This document shows, one piece after another, positions 48,061-60,620 of a DNA stretch of 64,000 nucleotides. The notes below the pieces were generated by a model. That model made no database searches. It worked only from the letters and a program-made list of their open reading frames with translations, and was not told where the DNA came from. Within the stretch, counting starts at the first letter, position 1; each line of letters opens with the position of its first letter. Position numbers and translations under genes: made by a program. This DNA is from Eopsaltria australis (taxonomy: Eukaryota; Chordata; Aves; Passeriformes; Petroicidae): positions 310,001-374,000 of the forward strand of contig JAVTVJ010000822.1 of NCBI GenBank assembly GCA_034509425.1, given 5' to 3'.

Positions 48061-51000
48061 ATCAGCACCTGCCAGAATAATAAGTTGCTTTTCCTCTTTT
48101 TTGGGGTCTAAAGTCAACTTTCAGAGCCTGTTTTGTTGAGTGTTTCCCAAAACCATACCCAATGTTTCCAGCTTCTTGTTCTTTCATTGCTTTAGCACAG
48201 AGTAACTCAGATTTGAAACAACGCAAAAATTTCTGTCCGAACTGTTTGGAAATCCTTCATTTCAGCAAAGTTGAGTACAATGCAGTTCCTGGGGATATAA
48301 ATCTCTTCCCAGGGTTCATCAGAGCTGGAGGGATTCTTGCAGAGACCTCTGTACTGCCCAGCAAGGTGTGGAGCATCCAAAATTTGCACAGAAACTGTGA
48401 ACAGCTCCTCTCATCCTCTAGACTTCCACACACATGAGCCAAGGATGCTTCCCTCAAAATTGTCTGGACACCCCGAGGAGCAGCACAAGAACAACTCCCC
48501 GGGTTTCTTGGCCACCGGTTTTTGATTTCCAGCTCAGCAGGGAGGAGTAGCAGCGCTGTCACAAGGATTGCACACCCTTCAAGGAGGTTTGGATGTGCTG
48601 AGCTGAGCTCGTTCACACCCCGGAGCTGCACAAAGAACAGGAGCAGGCTCCTCCACTCCTTATTTCAAGCAATGCATTGAATCACAACGCTTAAAATGAC
48701 AAAGACCTCTTTGTTTTAATTGCATTTCTCCATGAAAAAAAGAGAAAAAAGCAACCAAAGAAATCCCCTCCCGCATTCAGCCCTTCAGAGCTCAGAATAT
48801 CCTTGACCTCTTTCCAAATAAAATCATTTCAGATTTCATTCCTTGTTTTCAGATAATTAAGTCCATTATGCGTTCTTTGGTTCATTTAAACCTCTGCACA
48901 TTCCACGGAGTCATTTTAATGTCAGTTGATTTAGCAGCAGTTGAATCTCACATAAAGAGAGGGAGACAAGGACAGCTCTGTTTGCTCCACCTGCACAATA
49001 AATGTACAGAGCCTATGGAGGAGTTAAACAAAAACTCAGAATGGAATCTAAACAGACAAAAGCAAATTCTCAAGGTCTTATCCTCTACTTGTGGAGATCT
49101 CTAAAGGACTCGCTAAGAAATAGAAACCAGAAGATAACAAGGAGTAAACAATGAAACACAAGGCAAATAACGGAGTGGGGAGAGGGAGCTGCCAGCATAG
49201 CACAGCCTGGAAAGAGGGATTGGAGCATGGACACGACAGTGGGAGATTTTTATCAAATATCCTTCAGTGACAGACAGGTCTGTTGGGTACAAAACCTTGT
49301 GTAGAGTACGAGAAAATAAATAAATTCCAAATTCAACCAGTTTGAATGGAAATACTCAAATGATGCTGCCTCATAATCTATTAATCAGGTGCCACAGTTA
49401 ACGAGGGGTGAGGGAAAATGGCTACAAATGCTCTTGATCCTCCCTTTCCTTTGGGGCATATTAATGTAATCCTTTTAGGGTGGATGGAATACAAAGAACT
49501 AAAAAGTGCCCCCTCTTCCCCAAGTGCAGGGAAGTCCACGGTAATGGATCAGAGAGGTCTCTGTGGACTGTAGATGGAGCAGGATATCCCCAACTGAACA
49601 TGAAATGGAATCTAACAGAGATCTGCAGACCCCTCATGTCCCTCAGAGAAGCCTTTGGTATCAGAGGCATTGATTGGAAACCTGTATGCAAACTTCTATT
49701 TGGGAAAAGAAAAACTCCATTAAAAATAATCAGTTATCTTGAGTTTTTCTCAATACGCATCTTCAGGAAAACTTCACCAGCAATGTTTTGAAGGAAAATT
49801 ACCATTATTTGCAAAAGAAACTTGTATGAAACTTTGGTGAAACAGTATTTTCTCTTAGCTGATTTAATTGATGCCATCAAGACACAGACTCCGTATTTTG
49901 AGACTTTTTAGGAAAGTCGATGTAATTTGGCACCCACTAAAATCAAATGCAGATTTCTTTTGCATTTGTGATGGACAAACAGTGCTGAGGAGTCTCCTCC
50001 AGGCATTTTTTCATGGGAGAAGAGGTCCAGGTTCACAGCCAGAGACACCCAAGCTGGAAAAGAAGGACATGGGGTTTGTAGCCCCTGGAGCAGAATCCTG
50101 CTGAGCCCAATCTGTAATGGATTTGAGGATTCACTCCCTGAGCCTCATCTGACTCCTGCCTGCAAGTAAACCTTGAGTAAAGAGAGATTTGGAAGGAAGG
50201 TGAGCAAATATCAAAGAACTTTGTGCAGCAGTTCCATGATCTTTCAGCACTGATCTTTGAGGGATACATGAGACACAGGAGAAGGCTCACAGGTAAAATT
50301 CCCTCTTAAAAGGACTTTTGAAAAGACCCTATTGATGAGTTAATTAGGCCATTCTCTTCCCCTGGTAGAGCCTGCAGTCTACCTCTCCAGGTACTGTTTT
50401 TACCTTCAGTCCACTTTAATTAATACCAGCAAATCATTCCTTCCTTTTCTGAGTGGTCATAGAAGCTCATCCTGAGTGTGATAATCAAACAAACTGTGAA
50501 CAAAGCACTGGGGTTTGATGGGCAGCGAGGGGAGAGGTTAGGAAAATTAAAAGCAATATATTTCTAAGGGAATCACCTGTGACAGAAGTGGATTTATGGT
50601 TTAAACAGGTACAATATTTTTTTTTAAAAATTGGAAACCCAAACATTTTTCCACATGCTACAACACAAAGCTTTATCTGATCAGCTTTTATCTGATCCCA
50701 CATGAAAATCACCCTTGAGGGGCAGGATTTCATCAAGAATCCCTGGACCTAAAAATCTTCAAAGCTCTTGTGTGTTCCCATCTATTTTTATATATTTTAA
50801 TAAATATGTCTTCAAGTGCTGCTCAGTAACCACTGGGCCCTCACATTGAGATGCTTTTTCAACAGCAACAGTAGAGAAAAACTAATGTGGGCACGACATA
50901 TTTGCCTGAATAAATATAATTATGTTTCCTTGTAGCTGCTTGATGTGGTGACTATCACAATTTCCCACTTAGCTGGAGAGCTTGCTTTAAAACCCAAGAA

Positions 51001-54000
51001 TAAAAGCTTGTCTGCCTGGAACTGATGCTCAGTTCTGTCTGAATGCATCCATTCTCTTCCCATCTTTGTGCAACAAACACCTTTCTCCTCTCCATAATAA
51101 GAGCTGCAATTATGTGGATTTTAGTCTCATGATAAACTTGTTCAGAGGTGAGAAAGCTGCACTGAGGGAGTGGAGCAGCTTTTTCTGGGAGGGTTTTCTC
51201 CCGGGGTGGTTTCTCTCCTGGGGTTGGTGGTTGGAGTTTGGTGGCAGCAGAAACCTCGGTGTTCACATTCACACAATGGAGTGTTTCTTATCTACGCACA
51301 GGGAACCATTTTTCTAAACATTAACTGTATCTCCAAGCTCTCTGAAGGTCAAATTTTGGTACCAGTGGATTGGGGGAGTTGAGTTTTGTTTTATTTTATA
51401 CAACTCAGCAGGACAGGAAGACGCGAAAACGGACAGAAGAACCTTCGGGGCTCCAACCACAAACTCTTTCTTATTGGTGTTTATATTGAAAGCAACTCCA
51501 AAATACATTTTAATCAATTTTCATCCATCTTATTTCAACCTCCCTGAGTCCTGGAGCTGTCTCGCTTTTTTTTCCTTTCTGTGCTTTGTTCACGGCAGAA
51601 ACATTGTGCAGCCTCACTCGGGGCAGGTCATGTTGCACGGAGACAAATATCTTGTCTTCCCTGTAGTGGAGCTGAGAATATCTTAAGCTTTTTATTTTTT
51701 ATGAAACAGAAGTTCAAGAGTTCATCTTGCATAGGCTTCAGCTGTGGTGAGGAAGAAAGGGAAAAGTCCTCCAGAGATAAGTGGTGTAACAATGAGAAAC
51801 TCAAAGCCGGCCTCGTCAGGGGGATGGTTCCTTTTAATTGGGCCACGATTAAAGCTTTGCTTCTCTCTGGCTTTGGAGGTGGGGCTGTGCCAGCTTATGG
51901 AGTAATCTGTAAAAAATGGCACTGGAGAGGACAGATCTGGGCTCCATTTTATTTGGGACAGAATTTGGGAAGTTTATTTCAGCCCAAATTGTCACAGAAT
52001 TTGAGGAGTAAACTTGCATTCTGCGTGGCTGATAGGGACGTAAAATAATTTATGAATATAATTTGGAATAAATGTAGAAGAAAAACCTTGCATTCAGTTC
52101 ACCTACGCTCCAAAATCTTTATTCTTTCATGTAAATTGATTACCTGTCTGGAGTCATCTTTGAATCTGAGCATGTTTGAGGGGCAGCCCTGGATCTTTTC
52201 TGAGGAATTTTAGAGCTCCAGTTGCAAGAAAAGCTCTGGGGCTCCTCTTGATTATCTCAGCAAGTTTTTATTGAGAGGGTAAAATATTTCTTATAGATTC
52301 CATCTGTGTTTGGAGTAGGTGGATCTTTATGTGTCCTGTATCCAGTGTTGGAGGAATAAAATGGACATATGTGGCTCATTAAATTTCAACAAAAATAATA
52401 TTTCTGATGTGTTAGTAATTATACAAATTTGGTCAGCAGAACTATCCTGCCCCACGAGCTTGTGCCCACAGTTAATGACTCCAGAGTTGGAATAATTGGG
52501 TTTGTGCACAAATTAGATATTTTACCTTGTTTATATTAACAAAAAAAACAGCAAAAAAAAATCATATTTCTTTCCAATGTCCCACTACTTTGCCCAAATT
52601 TAAAAGAGTAGCTCAAAGCCCAGTAAAATCATTGTTTTTACTCATCCTCCATAGCACATAAAGATCTTCTGATACAACATTGGCATTCTCTGGTTACAGT
52701 GCAGGAACAAAATTTGAGCCATGTTCTGACCACACAGACACAGAACCCACAAATCCTCACTCCAAACGGTGAATTAAATCGCAAACAATCCCAAGTTTAT
52801 CAATAAAGCTATGCTGGAATAGTGAATCATGGAAAGAGGGAGACAGTGATAATAAAAGTCATTGAAAAGGATGGTTCTGTTGGAGAAAACCCTACACAAA
52901 GTGAGGCTTTTATTCCCTGTTTGCTCCATGTCAGAGCAGAGGTGCAAATTCCTCATTGCTCACTTGGGTGTTCATCGTGTACCTGACAACAACTAATGAC
53001 TAACTCTTTTTTTTTGTTCTCAAGAACACCAGAATTCCTTTTTCCCCTGAAAACCCACAGTTTCCACACAAGTAGAGCAGTAATCAGAAGGGGTTGTGAA
53101 TCCAGCCTCAGTGCTGGGCCACGTAATTCCAGTTTTGGAGCTTTCTGTAATTACAATAATTAGCTTCCCTCATTTTCCTCTCAGCAGATATCATTGCTTG
53201 GCATTTCTTGTCCTTCATGTATCTCCTGTTGTTCATTACTTCTGTCCAAAGCAAGTTCTGCCAAATTTCATCCTCAGCCACATCCTTCTGGTTTTGTTCC
53301 ATCGTGGCTTAAGTAGAGTGGTGCTTCTGTAGAGGGAAAAGGATCCAATCCCAAATTATGTGTCTTTTCCTGGCCAAATACGACAATATGAAAATATCTG
53401 AGGGCAATGGAGCAAGTGAGAATGGAAATTATAAAAACTAGTGGATTTAGGAATGAAATGTAAATCTGTGTGGGAAATAGGAGGGGGAGGAAAGAAAGAT
53501 CTGTTTGTAGGGAAAGAGGGTTCATTGTTCTTCTCTTGACTTGACTCAAAGGAATCTTTTGTAGACACTGTTTGTGCTGTAGATCTTTCTTATCTCATTC
53601 CACTCAGTTTTGTTTGTCTAATATCTGCTCAGCAAGTGCCTGACTTTATTTGTCTTCATTCCCCTCTACGGTCTCTGCAATAATCCTCTGCTATTATATA
53701 TCTTTATTTGACTTACATTTCCTTAGGAGTTCTCCTCTGGCATTGTTCATCTTCATTCCCCCAATATCCACCCAGCAGCAGCTGCCTGGCCCTGCTCAGC
53801 CTGGATCTCCCCCCTCGGAGTCAGCAGCAGCTCCCTGTGCTTGTCCTTCTTCATTTGCCACCTCCAACAGCCACCTCCACTGATGTCCATCAGAAACCAT
53901 CCCCTCACAGAGCTCAGTTCCTTTTCCCTTCCCAGGACATCCAGCAGTCATCATCTGGCACCACTGCCTCCAGTCTTCAGGACTATTTGTTTTTATCCCA

Positions 54001-54098
54001 AATCCTTGTGGATGTTCACAAACAGCCCAGTCCCAGCCTGTCCCACCATGCTGGGGACATTCCTGTTCTGGATGTGCCACCTCGGGTTTCATCAGCAC
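48061..54098. other. Intergenic, largest stretch without a recognised repeat
   Basis: About 6 kb with no gene and no CR1 that I can see on either strand. Open frames reach 155 codons (51581-52048) but show no known domain. Composition is AT-rich, and 53570-53900 is pyrimidine-rich. Confidence 0.5.
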
Positions 54099-54154
54099 AG
54101 AATCCCGGAATCCCAGAATCCCAGAATCCCAGAATCCCAGAATCCCAGAATCCC
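54099..54154. repeat. Expanded CR1 terminal octamer array, seven units
   Basis: Seven tandem AGAATCCC octamers (the second is GGAATCCC) directly abut the antisense CR1 end that begins at 54155. In the CR1 sense direction the unit is GGGATTCT. Confidence 0.95.
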
Positions 54155-54510
54155 AGAATGGTTTGGCCTGGAAGGAACCTTAAAGTTTGACTCATTCCCT
54201 CCCTTGCCATGGGCAGGGACACCTCCCACTGTCCCAGGCTGCTCCAAGCCCCATCCAACCTGGTCTTGGGCACTTCCAGGGATCCAGGGGCAGCCACAGC
54301 TTCTCTGGGAATTCCATCCTAACCCCTCACCACCCTCAAAGGAAAGAATCCCTTCCCATTATCCCATCTAACCCTACCCTTGTCCTGTCCCTCCATCCCT
54401 TGTCAATTGTCTCTCTCCAGGTTTCCTGCAGCTCCTTCAGGCCCTGCAAGGCCACAATGAGCTCACCCCAAAGCTTCTCCTCTCCAGGTTGGACAATCCA
54501 GCTCTCCCTA
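54155..54510 (-). mobile_element. CR1 3' fragment (antisense, about 355 bp plus octamers)
   Basis: AGAATGGTTTGGCCTGGAAG, CCATGGGCAGGGACACCTCC, GGCTGCTCCAAGCCCCATCC, AGCTTCTCTGGGAATTCCAT and CCTGCAAGGCCACAATGAGC in order. Confidence 0.94.
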
Positions 54511-57039
54511 ATTTTCTGTTGTGAGACCTGCAGGCCTAAAACTGTCAGATGGGCTCTTTGAAAGGTGTGTTCTTCCTATAAAAAACCGTACATGTGGAAT
54601 AAGGGATCAGGCTGCTCCAAAATTAAATTAATTCAACCATCATTAACCATCATTCCCCAGCACCTCTATGGAACATCTGAGGGATTTGTGAGGAAAGTCT
54701 TGAGTAGACCTTGGATCTTTGTTGTGTTTCTCACATAGCTTGGACACAAGAAAAAGGAAAATGGGTGTAAACCTTCCCAAACTCCAAAGAGTAGCTGCAA
54801 ACCCTTCCATAATATTTCATGTTGGGTTTTATGTCCACAGTTTTATGAAATGATGTAGGGAAAATAGCCTTTATACCAGGTAACTCATAATTATAAGCAG
54901 GAAAATTTGATATTTTCCTTCCCACATACCACAAGAAATCCCAAATGTCCAAGCTGCAGAAAGGTTTTTTTGGGATAAGAAACACGACTGAAAGAATTTC
55001 TGAATTCTCAGATTTAAACCCCAAGAATAAAGAATTATTTTCAAATCAAATTTTTCATGTAACAAAAGCATTTTGGAGAGGTGTTATAAACAGATGTGTG
55101 GTTAATGAGAGTCAGCATCATCGGTTTTAAATATTAAGTCTGTTGTTTTTTCAAATTTTCATTGCTCTCTTGAACTCTGCTTAAAAAAATACATTAGATT
55201 AAAAATTTGAATTGCTCTTGAAGTGTAACTGAGCTCTGCAGTTTTAGCAGTCGTATGTTCATTAAGATAAAGAAACCACATTTTTTAATTCATGGCACTA
55301 AAAATGAAACAATATTTTAATGGGGAAAAAGAGCCCTTCTGAAAAACAGCTGTTATCTTTTTGTTTTATCCAGCCAGGAGCAAAATTTCCAGTCCGAGTC
55401 TCCGGTGGCTCTGTCTGGATGAACATGACTAAAATGCATCTCTTTGAAAATTTTAAATTTTATCTCCTATTGTAGCTGAGAGCTCAATTTCACACATTGC
55501 AGTTGTCTAAGTCAAAACCTGTCTTCCCTTTTTATTTCTCCTTCTGCTTTCAGCCCAAGACATTGTTCCTAAATTAAACACAAGCTGGGGGAAAAGAGCT
55601 TTATGGAGAGCTCACAAAAGGTGACCTGAGCTGGAGAATGTGCAGGGACACATCGAGGCTTTCTGGGAAATTCCTGATGTTGTGGAGGTGACAAAGTGAC
55701 CAAGGGTCACTCTGGGAAGAGGAGAGGAGCCAGAGTTCATGGATTTGTGCCCAGGTTTTTCCCAGCTCGAGGATGCAGCTCCCCACATTCAGTTTTGTGG
55801 GGATCAGGGACAGAAAAGGAAGAGTTGTCTTTATTGAATCATGGAAAATGTCCTGCAGTGAAAGCCTACAGATGTCCACATTCATGGCAGGAAGGATCAC
55901 GAGAAACTGGCTTTTTTCCCCCTTTTTATGCTTTTTATATTATTTTTTCTTTTTAATGAGAACAGTGATACTCAACACAATCTAAGCTACACTCAACCTT
56001 AAAGCCTATTAAATCAATGAGAGGATACCCAAGCTGAAATTATTTTGGTATCTGGAGATGGAAATACCACAAATAACTAAGTAACTAAATAAATAAATCA
56101 GTAGTAACAACTCCACCTGAAAATGGATCCTGAACTGGAAATTTATAAGGAAATTGGGGTTTGAGGGGGATGCTGAAGTTCAAATCAAACTTTGGATCCA
56201 GGCTTTATAAATATTGTGCTTTTTAGATGGTAGAAGTGTGTTGGGTTTTAGATGTTTAGTGGCTACCAGGCTGCATTTTCCCCACTTCCAAGGTCCTGAA
56301 TTGTAGATTATATTAGAATTAGGCGTCACAGGGATTGCTCCTGTAGCAATGCCACTTCCATGGATGTTTTATTCTCTATTTTACTCTCTGTTACATTCTC
56401 TATTCTCATGGTCTTTATTTCCATTTGAAAAAATAACCTCATATATGTTTATCATTATTTATCTTTAATAAGGGTCAGCCTTCCACCGGCAGAAACCACA
56501 AGAAATATATTAGGGTTTTTTTCCAATTAAGTTTATAAATAGGTAAATAAGTGATAAAGAAGTAAATAAATGATAATTTCATGCTTGTTTGCAATGTTTT
56601 TGTCACTGAAAGTCAGCTCAAATGAATGCACTCCCACCAGAATAAATAAATGTTTCACTGGGTTACAATGGCAAAATAAAACTCAGCATTTCAGCACTGC
56701 TGTGGTTTAGTAAATGCAGGATCTCTGTCCCACCAAGCTATTATCAATTTTGACTTGATGAGGATAATTGTAAATATTGAGCTAGAAATCCATATGTCTG
56801 TCTTAGCTGAGCTCTTTGCTTTTGGGTGCTCCAGCACAGTGGGGAACCAAAAATAAACGGGTCTTTCTTCAAGAGAAGATTTGGGGTTTTATTGTCTTAC
56901 GCTACGCCACAACTGCGTGTATTTAAATATATTTTATAAAATCTAGCAAGAATTCCTGTAAGTCTTTATGTTCTGCATGAATCCAGCATGAGCAGGAGGT
57001 TTCAATGCATCACCTGTTTTTATCTGAGCAGGGAAATAA
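54511..57039. other. Intergenic, AT-rich
   Basis: No gene was recognised. Sequence 55250-55560 is complex and repeat-free. AAATAAATA-type patches occur at 56085-56100 and 56540-56575. Confidence 0.5.
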
Positions 57040-57345
57040 ACAGGGGAGCCGTGGGAAGTTGGCGAGTGGTGCACGAGGCTCGGCGGCACCGGGGGCAGCG
57101 CCGGGGTCCGGCTGTGCCGCAGGAACCCGGCAATAACCAGGAGACTTCCAACCTTCCCAAGGAGCCGTGGAGCTAAAAGTAGCTGGTGGCAGATGGAAAA
57201 TGAGGCCGACTCCGTGCCCTGCTCCATCTGCTTCCAGTCATCCCCAGGACAACGTGGTGAAGCCGCCGGCTGCTGGCGGCGTGGGAGAGGCAAAGAAATG
57301 TTTGTGGCGCTGCTGTGGAGAGCAAAACTCGGGGTCTGGTGGAAG
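57040..57345. other. CpG-rich, GC-rich patch
   Basis: About 300 bp with roughly twenty CpG dinucleotides and clearly higher GC than its flanks, densest at 57061-57120 and 57241-57280. No start codon context, splice pattern or recognised peptide supports an exon. It could be a small CpG island or promoter, an enhancer, or a decayed element. Confidence 0.55.
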
Positions 57346-57510
57346 GTTTGAGGTAGGACTGTGTTAAATTTATTGATTTGGGCTGTGTCCAGCTGGGAAT
57401 GGAGTCCAGGGGATGCTCCCAGGTGGAGCCATACTTTGGTGAGCTCCTAGAAATGTGTGTGGCATCAAGAGACAGCAAACAGCTGCTCACAGCTGTTCTA
57501 TCAAGGTCAA

Positions 57511-57683
57511 ATCCCTCAGGAGTGGGGTTGCAATTCTTCTGGGAAGGAAGAATCCATGGGGGGTCAGGGATGTGTCACTCACTGAGCCCCCCAGACTGGA
57601 TAAAATCCCTTGGGGATGGGTTGGAATTCTCCTGGGCAAGGAAGAATCCTCAGGGGTTGGTCACTCACTGAGCCCCCAGCCCA
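57511..57683. repeat. 94-bp tandem duplication
   Basis: Units start at 57511 and 57605. Both run ATCCCT, a GGGTTG-AATTCT core, GGAAGAATCC and TGGTCACTCACTGAGCCCCC (TGTCACTCACTGAGCCCCC in unit 1). The second unit is shorter by a small deletion. Confidence 0.85.
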
Positions 57684-57853
57684 GCCAGAGGTGATGTTTG
57701 GCTTCACTCCCAGCAGCTTTTACACAAAAGCAGCTTTCAGCCACAAAGGAAAGAGCTCCGAGAACCAGTGCCAGAACAAGAGGAAAACAAAAAGGACCTG
57801 GATGTAGCCCTAAAGGCCTGGATGTAAAGGGCTGCTCTGGGGCCAATGTCTCC

Positions 57854-58029
57854 ATGAAATCCTGCCCTGGCTGTGCTCTGGGGTGATCCTGGTAACCTGG
57901 GATAAACTCACCATGGAATCCTGCCCTGGCTGTGCTCTGGGGTGATCCTGGTAACCTGGGATAAACTCACCGTGGAATCCTGCCCTGGTTGTGCTCTGGG
58001 GTGAGCCTGGAATCTGGGATAAACTCACC
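57854..58029. repeat. 59-bp tandem repeat, three units
   Basis: Units start at 57854, 57913 and 57972. Each runs GAATCCTGCCCTGGCTGTGC, CTGGGGTGATCCTGGTAACC, TGGGATAAACTCACC with few changes. The third unit has a 2-bp deletion. Confidence 0.96.
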
Positions 58030-58979
58030 ATGAGTTTATGTCTTCTGGGATGAGCTTGGGATAAGCTGCCAGAGCTGCTTTTGCCATGCAGGTTGTTCAG
58101 TGGTTTAGGAGCACTCAGACACCAAGGGATGTGAGCACATTCCTCCTCTTCCCACTCCTGAGCTTGCCTCCTGTGCTGGCCACATGTCCAGGCCATGGAT
58201 GGAACAAAGAAGCCCAGAATCCAGCTGGAAAAGCTGCCTCTGCTCATCCAGTGATTCCCTGGAAGCACACGGGAGATAATCACCCCTTTGCATTCAATTT
58301 GAGTCCCAAAAATCAGTTCCCCTTTATTTACTGGGGTTTGTGCATCCATCAAAGAGGGACAGGCACGGAGGCTGAGCTGGGCAGAGCAGGCTCAGAGGAG
58401 CTCAGGTCAAGAAGGAGGCAGCAATATCCTTGGAATGTTCCATTTCATTTATCCACATGCATTTCTTACCAGCTCCTGCTTCCCAAGGACTTTTCTGGCA
58501 AGTTTTATTCTGCAAGCTTGGCTTTATTTTATTTCTCTTAAGAAAAAGCCAGGCTAAGAGGTCACCCACTGGGATCTTTTGAACTGCTGCTTCCCCAACT
58601 GTGAGTGCCTTGAAAATGATTCTCCAAATAGTTTCTGCACTTCATTACACCAAGGAAAATATTAATGCTGGAAATATTTGAAACATAAATAAGAATCTTT
58701 TTTTAGACACAGACAAATTTCTGCTTTTTTTTCAGGGGTCTGCTGTATTATGATAAATATCCTTTAGTCCTTGTTCAAGGAGCACATCATCATCTGAAGC
58801 TTCCTCTGTTTCCATCTGTGAATTCCAGCATTTAAAGGCACTTTCTAGCATTTAGAAGACACTCTGCAGTCTGTTGACCTCTGTTGGGTGGTGATTTAAT
58901 GGCTGGAAAACCATTTCCCTCTGGATATCCTTCCCTTTCCCACCTGCCCTGTGGAGCAGCTGAGCCACATCCGTGCTGG

Positions 58980-59110
58980 TTCACAGAATCCTGGAATCCC
59001 AGAAGGGTTTGGAAGGGATTTTAAATCCCATCTCATTCCCAATCCTTGCCATGAGCAAGGACATCTTCCACCAACCCAAGCTCCATCCAACCTGAGATTT
59101 AGGAGTCTTT
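58980..59110 (-). mobile_element. CR1 3' fragment (antisense)
   Basis: TCACAGAATCCTGGAATCCC, AGAAGGGTTTGGAAGGGATT and CCATGAGCAAGGACATCTTC. The copy is diverged and has a short deletion after GGTTTGG. Confidence 0.88.
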
Positions 59111-60469
59111 ATCCCACTGATGTCCAGCAGTGCCATGAAAAATGATGGAAATCATCATTCCCTGAATTCCCTGTTCCCATCCTGGAGCCCAGCCTTCACT
59201 TCTCTGCTTTGTGCTGTGTTTATTCTCTCTGCAGTTGATAAAATGTTCTCCTCCCCACCAAATATTCCCCCATATGTCTGGAAATCTCTGCTGAAGGCTG
59301 GGATCTAATAAAGGATCCCTGACTGCCAGCCACAGCGTGAGGCTTTCGGGGATTTTGGTGTGGAACAGATTGAGAACTCGCCAACACTGGTTTTTTTAAA
59401 AAAAAATAGAAGTGCCAATTCATCAAAAATCTCTGTAGGACACAAAAAAAAAACAACCCTAGAAAAACCTCCCTGTTCCAGAGAAAAATGAGTTGGAAGC
59501 TGTTACATCATCCCACTCCACACTCTGAGTAAAATGTTTCATTTTTAAAAAATTAATTTGAATTTTAAATCACCTTTTCTGCTGAAATTTGAGAAGACCA
59601 GACGAGTAAAGAAAACTTCAGATTAAAGATGGCCACGTGCTTGACATGATCCAATTTTATTCCAGGCCATTATTTATTTAAAAATTGGTTTTGCCACAAT
59701 CCAGTCCATTAAAAACATCATCAAATCACTGCTTTTCCATTCAGCTCTGAGGTCACGTAGGACAAACCCTGATCACTGTACAAAGGTATTCCAAATTTAT
59801 GGCAAATCCTACAGCCTGTCAAACACAATTAAAAAGGAAATTCACTGGGTTTTTTTTAGAAATTTGTGGCTATAATTTGGATTTTGGATGGGTCATCTCT
59901 CCCTTTCCACACCCCTGGTCTGAAGGCAGAGGAGAGCTCTGGAAAATGGCAGCTGCTTCAAATCTTTCTGACTTTGCTTTCACACTTCCACAAGCTCCCA
60001 GGATAAACCTTTCCTAATGTCTTTATGAAAACCTGAACATTTGGTCCTTGCAACCCCCAGGGCAATTCATGCTTTTGAAGAATTTGCAAAACCTACTGAA
60101 GCCTGACCTTTCTTTTCTGAAATCTTGTTGACTGTATTTAATTCTGTAGACTTTCTCCTACCTTTTTTTTTTTCCCCTTCCCTATGTGATCTTCAAATAA
60201 CTTTTGGCGACTTTCTCTCTGACATGATGAGAAGTTTTCTGATCTTTTTTTAGCACACACCTAAGATGGATTTTTATTTTATTTTTTTTTAAATTATGGG
60301 GTCAGGCAGCTCCTTTCCAGTCTGCAGGGAGTTATTTGTTTTGGGAATTTATATATTTGTCAACCTACATTTTGTTATTATTTAGTGGGTTTTTTAGTTT
60401 TCCTTTTTAGGTGATTTGTTTTTACACCCTTTAGGTGTTTTTGTTTTCTGGCCCGTTTCTGGCCAGAAC
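59111..60469. other. Intergenic
   Basis: No gene was recognised. T- and A-rich low-complexity runs occur at 59391-59406, 60162-60175 and 60276-60291. Confidence 0.5.
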
Positions 60470-60620
60470 TTCAAGCATTTCCCCATCCCTGGGGGTGTCC
60501 AAGGAAGGCCTGGGTGTGGCACTCAGTGCTCTGGGTTGGGTTAAGGACAGTTTGGAATTGATGACCTTGGAAGGCTTTTCCAACCTCAATAATTTTGGGA
60601 TTCTGGGATTCCATGGCTTT
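60470..60620 (+). mobile_element. CR1 3' fragment (sense)
   Basis: CCCCATCCCTGGGGGTGTCC, AAGGAAGGCCTGGGTGTGGC, GCTTTTCCAACCTCAATAAT and terminal GGGATTCTGGGATTCCATGG. Confidence 0.92.

Larger units (their letters stand above)
57346..58979. other. Intergenic with minisatellites
   Basis: No gene was recognised. It contains a 94-bp duplication and a 59-bp tandem repeat. The 180-codon frame at 57810-58352 (- strand) is a translation of the 59-bp repeat. Confidence 0.55.

Noticed and set aside
57810..58352. 180-codon frame on the - strand
   Set aside because: Mostly three rounds of the 59-bp tandem repeat in one frame; no recognised domain.
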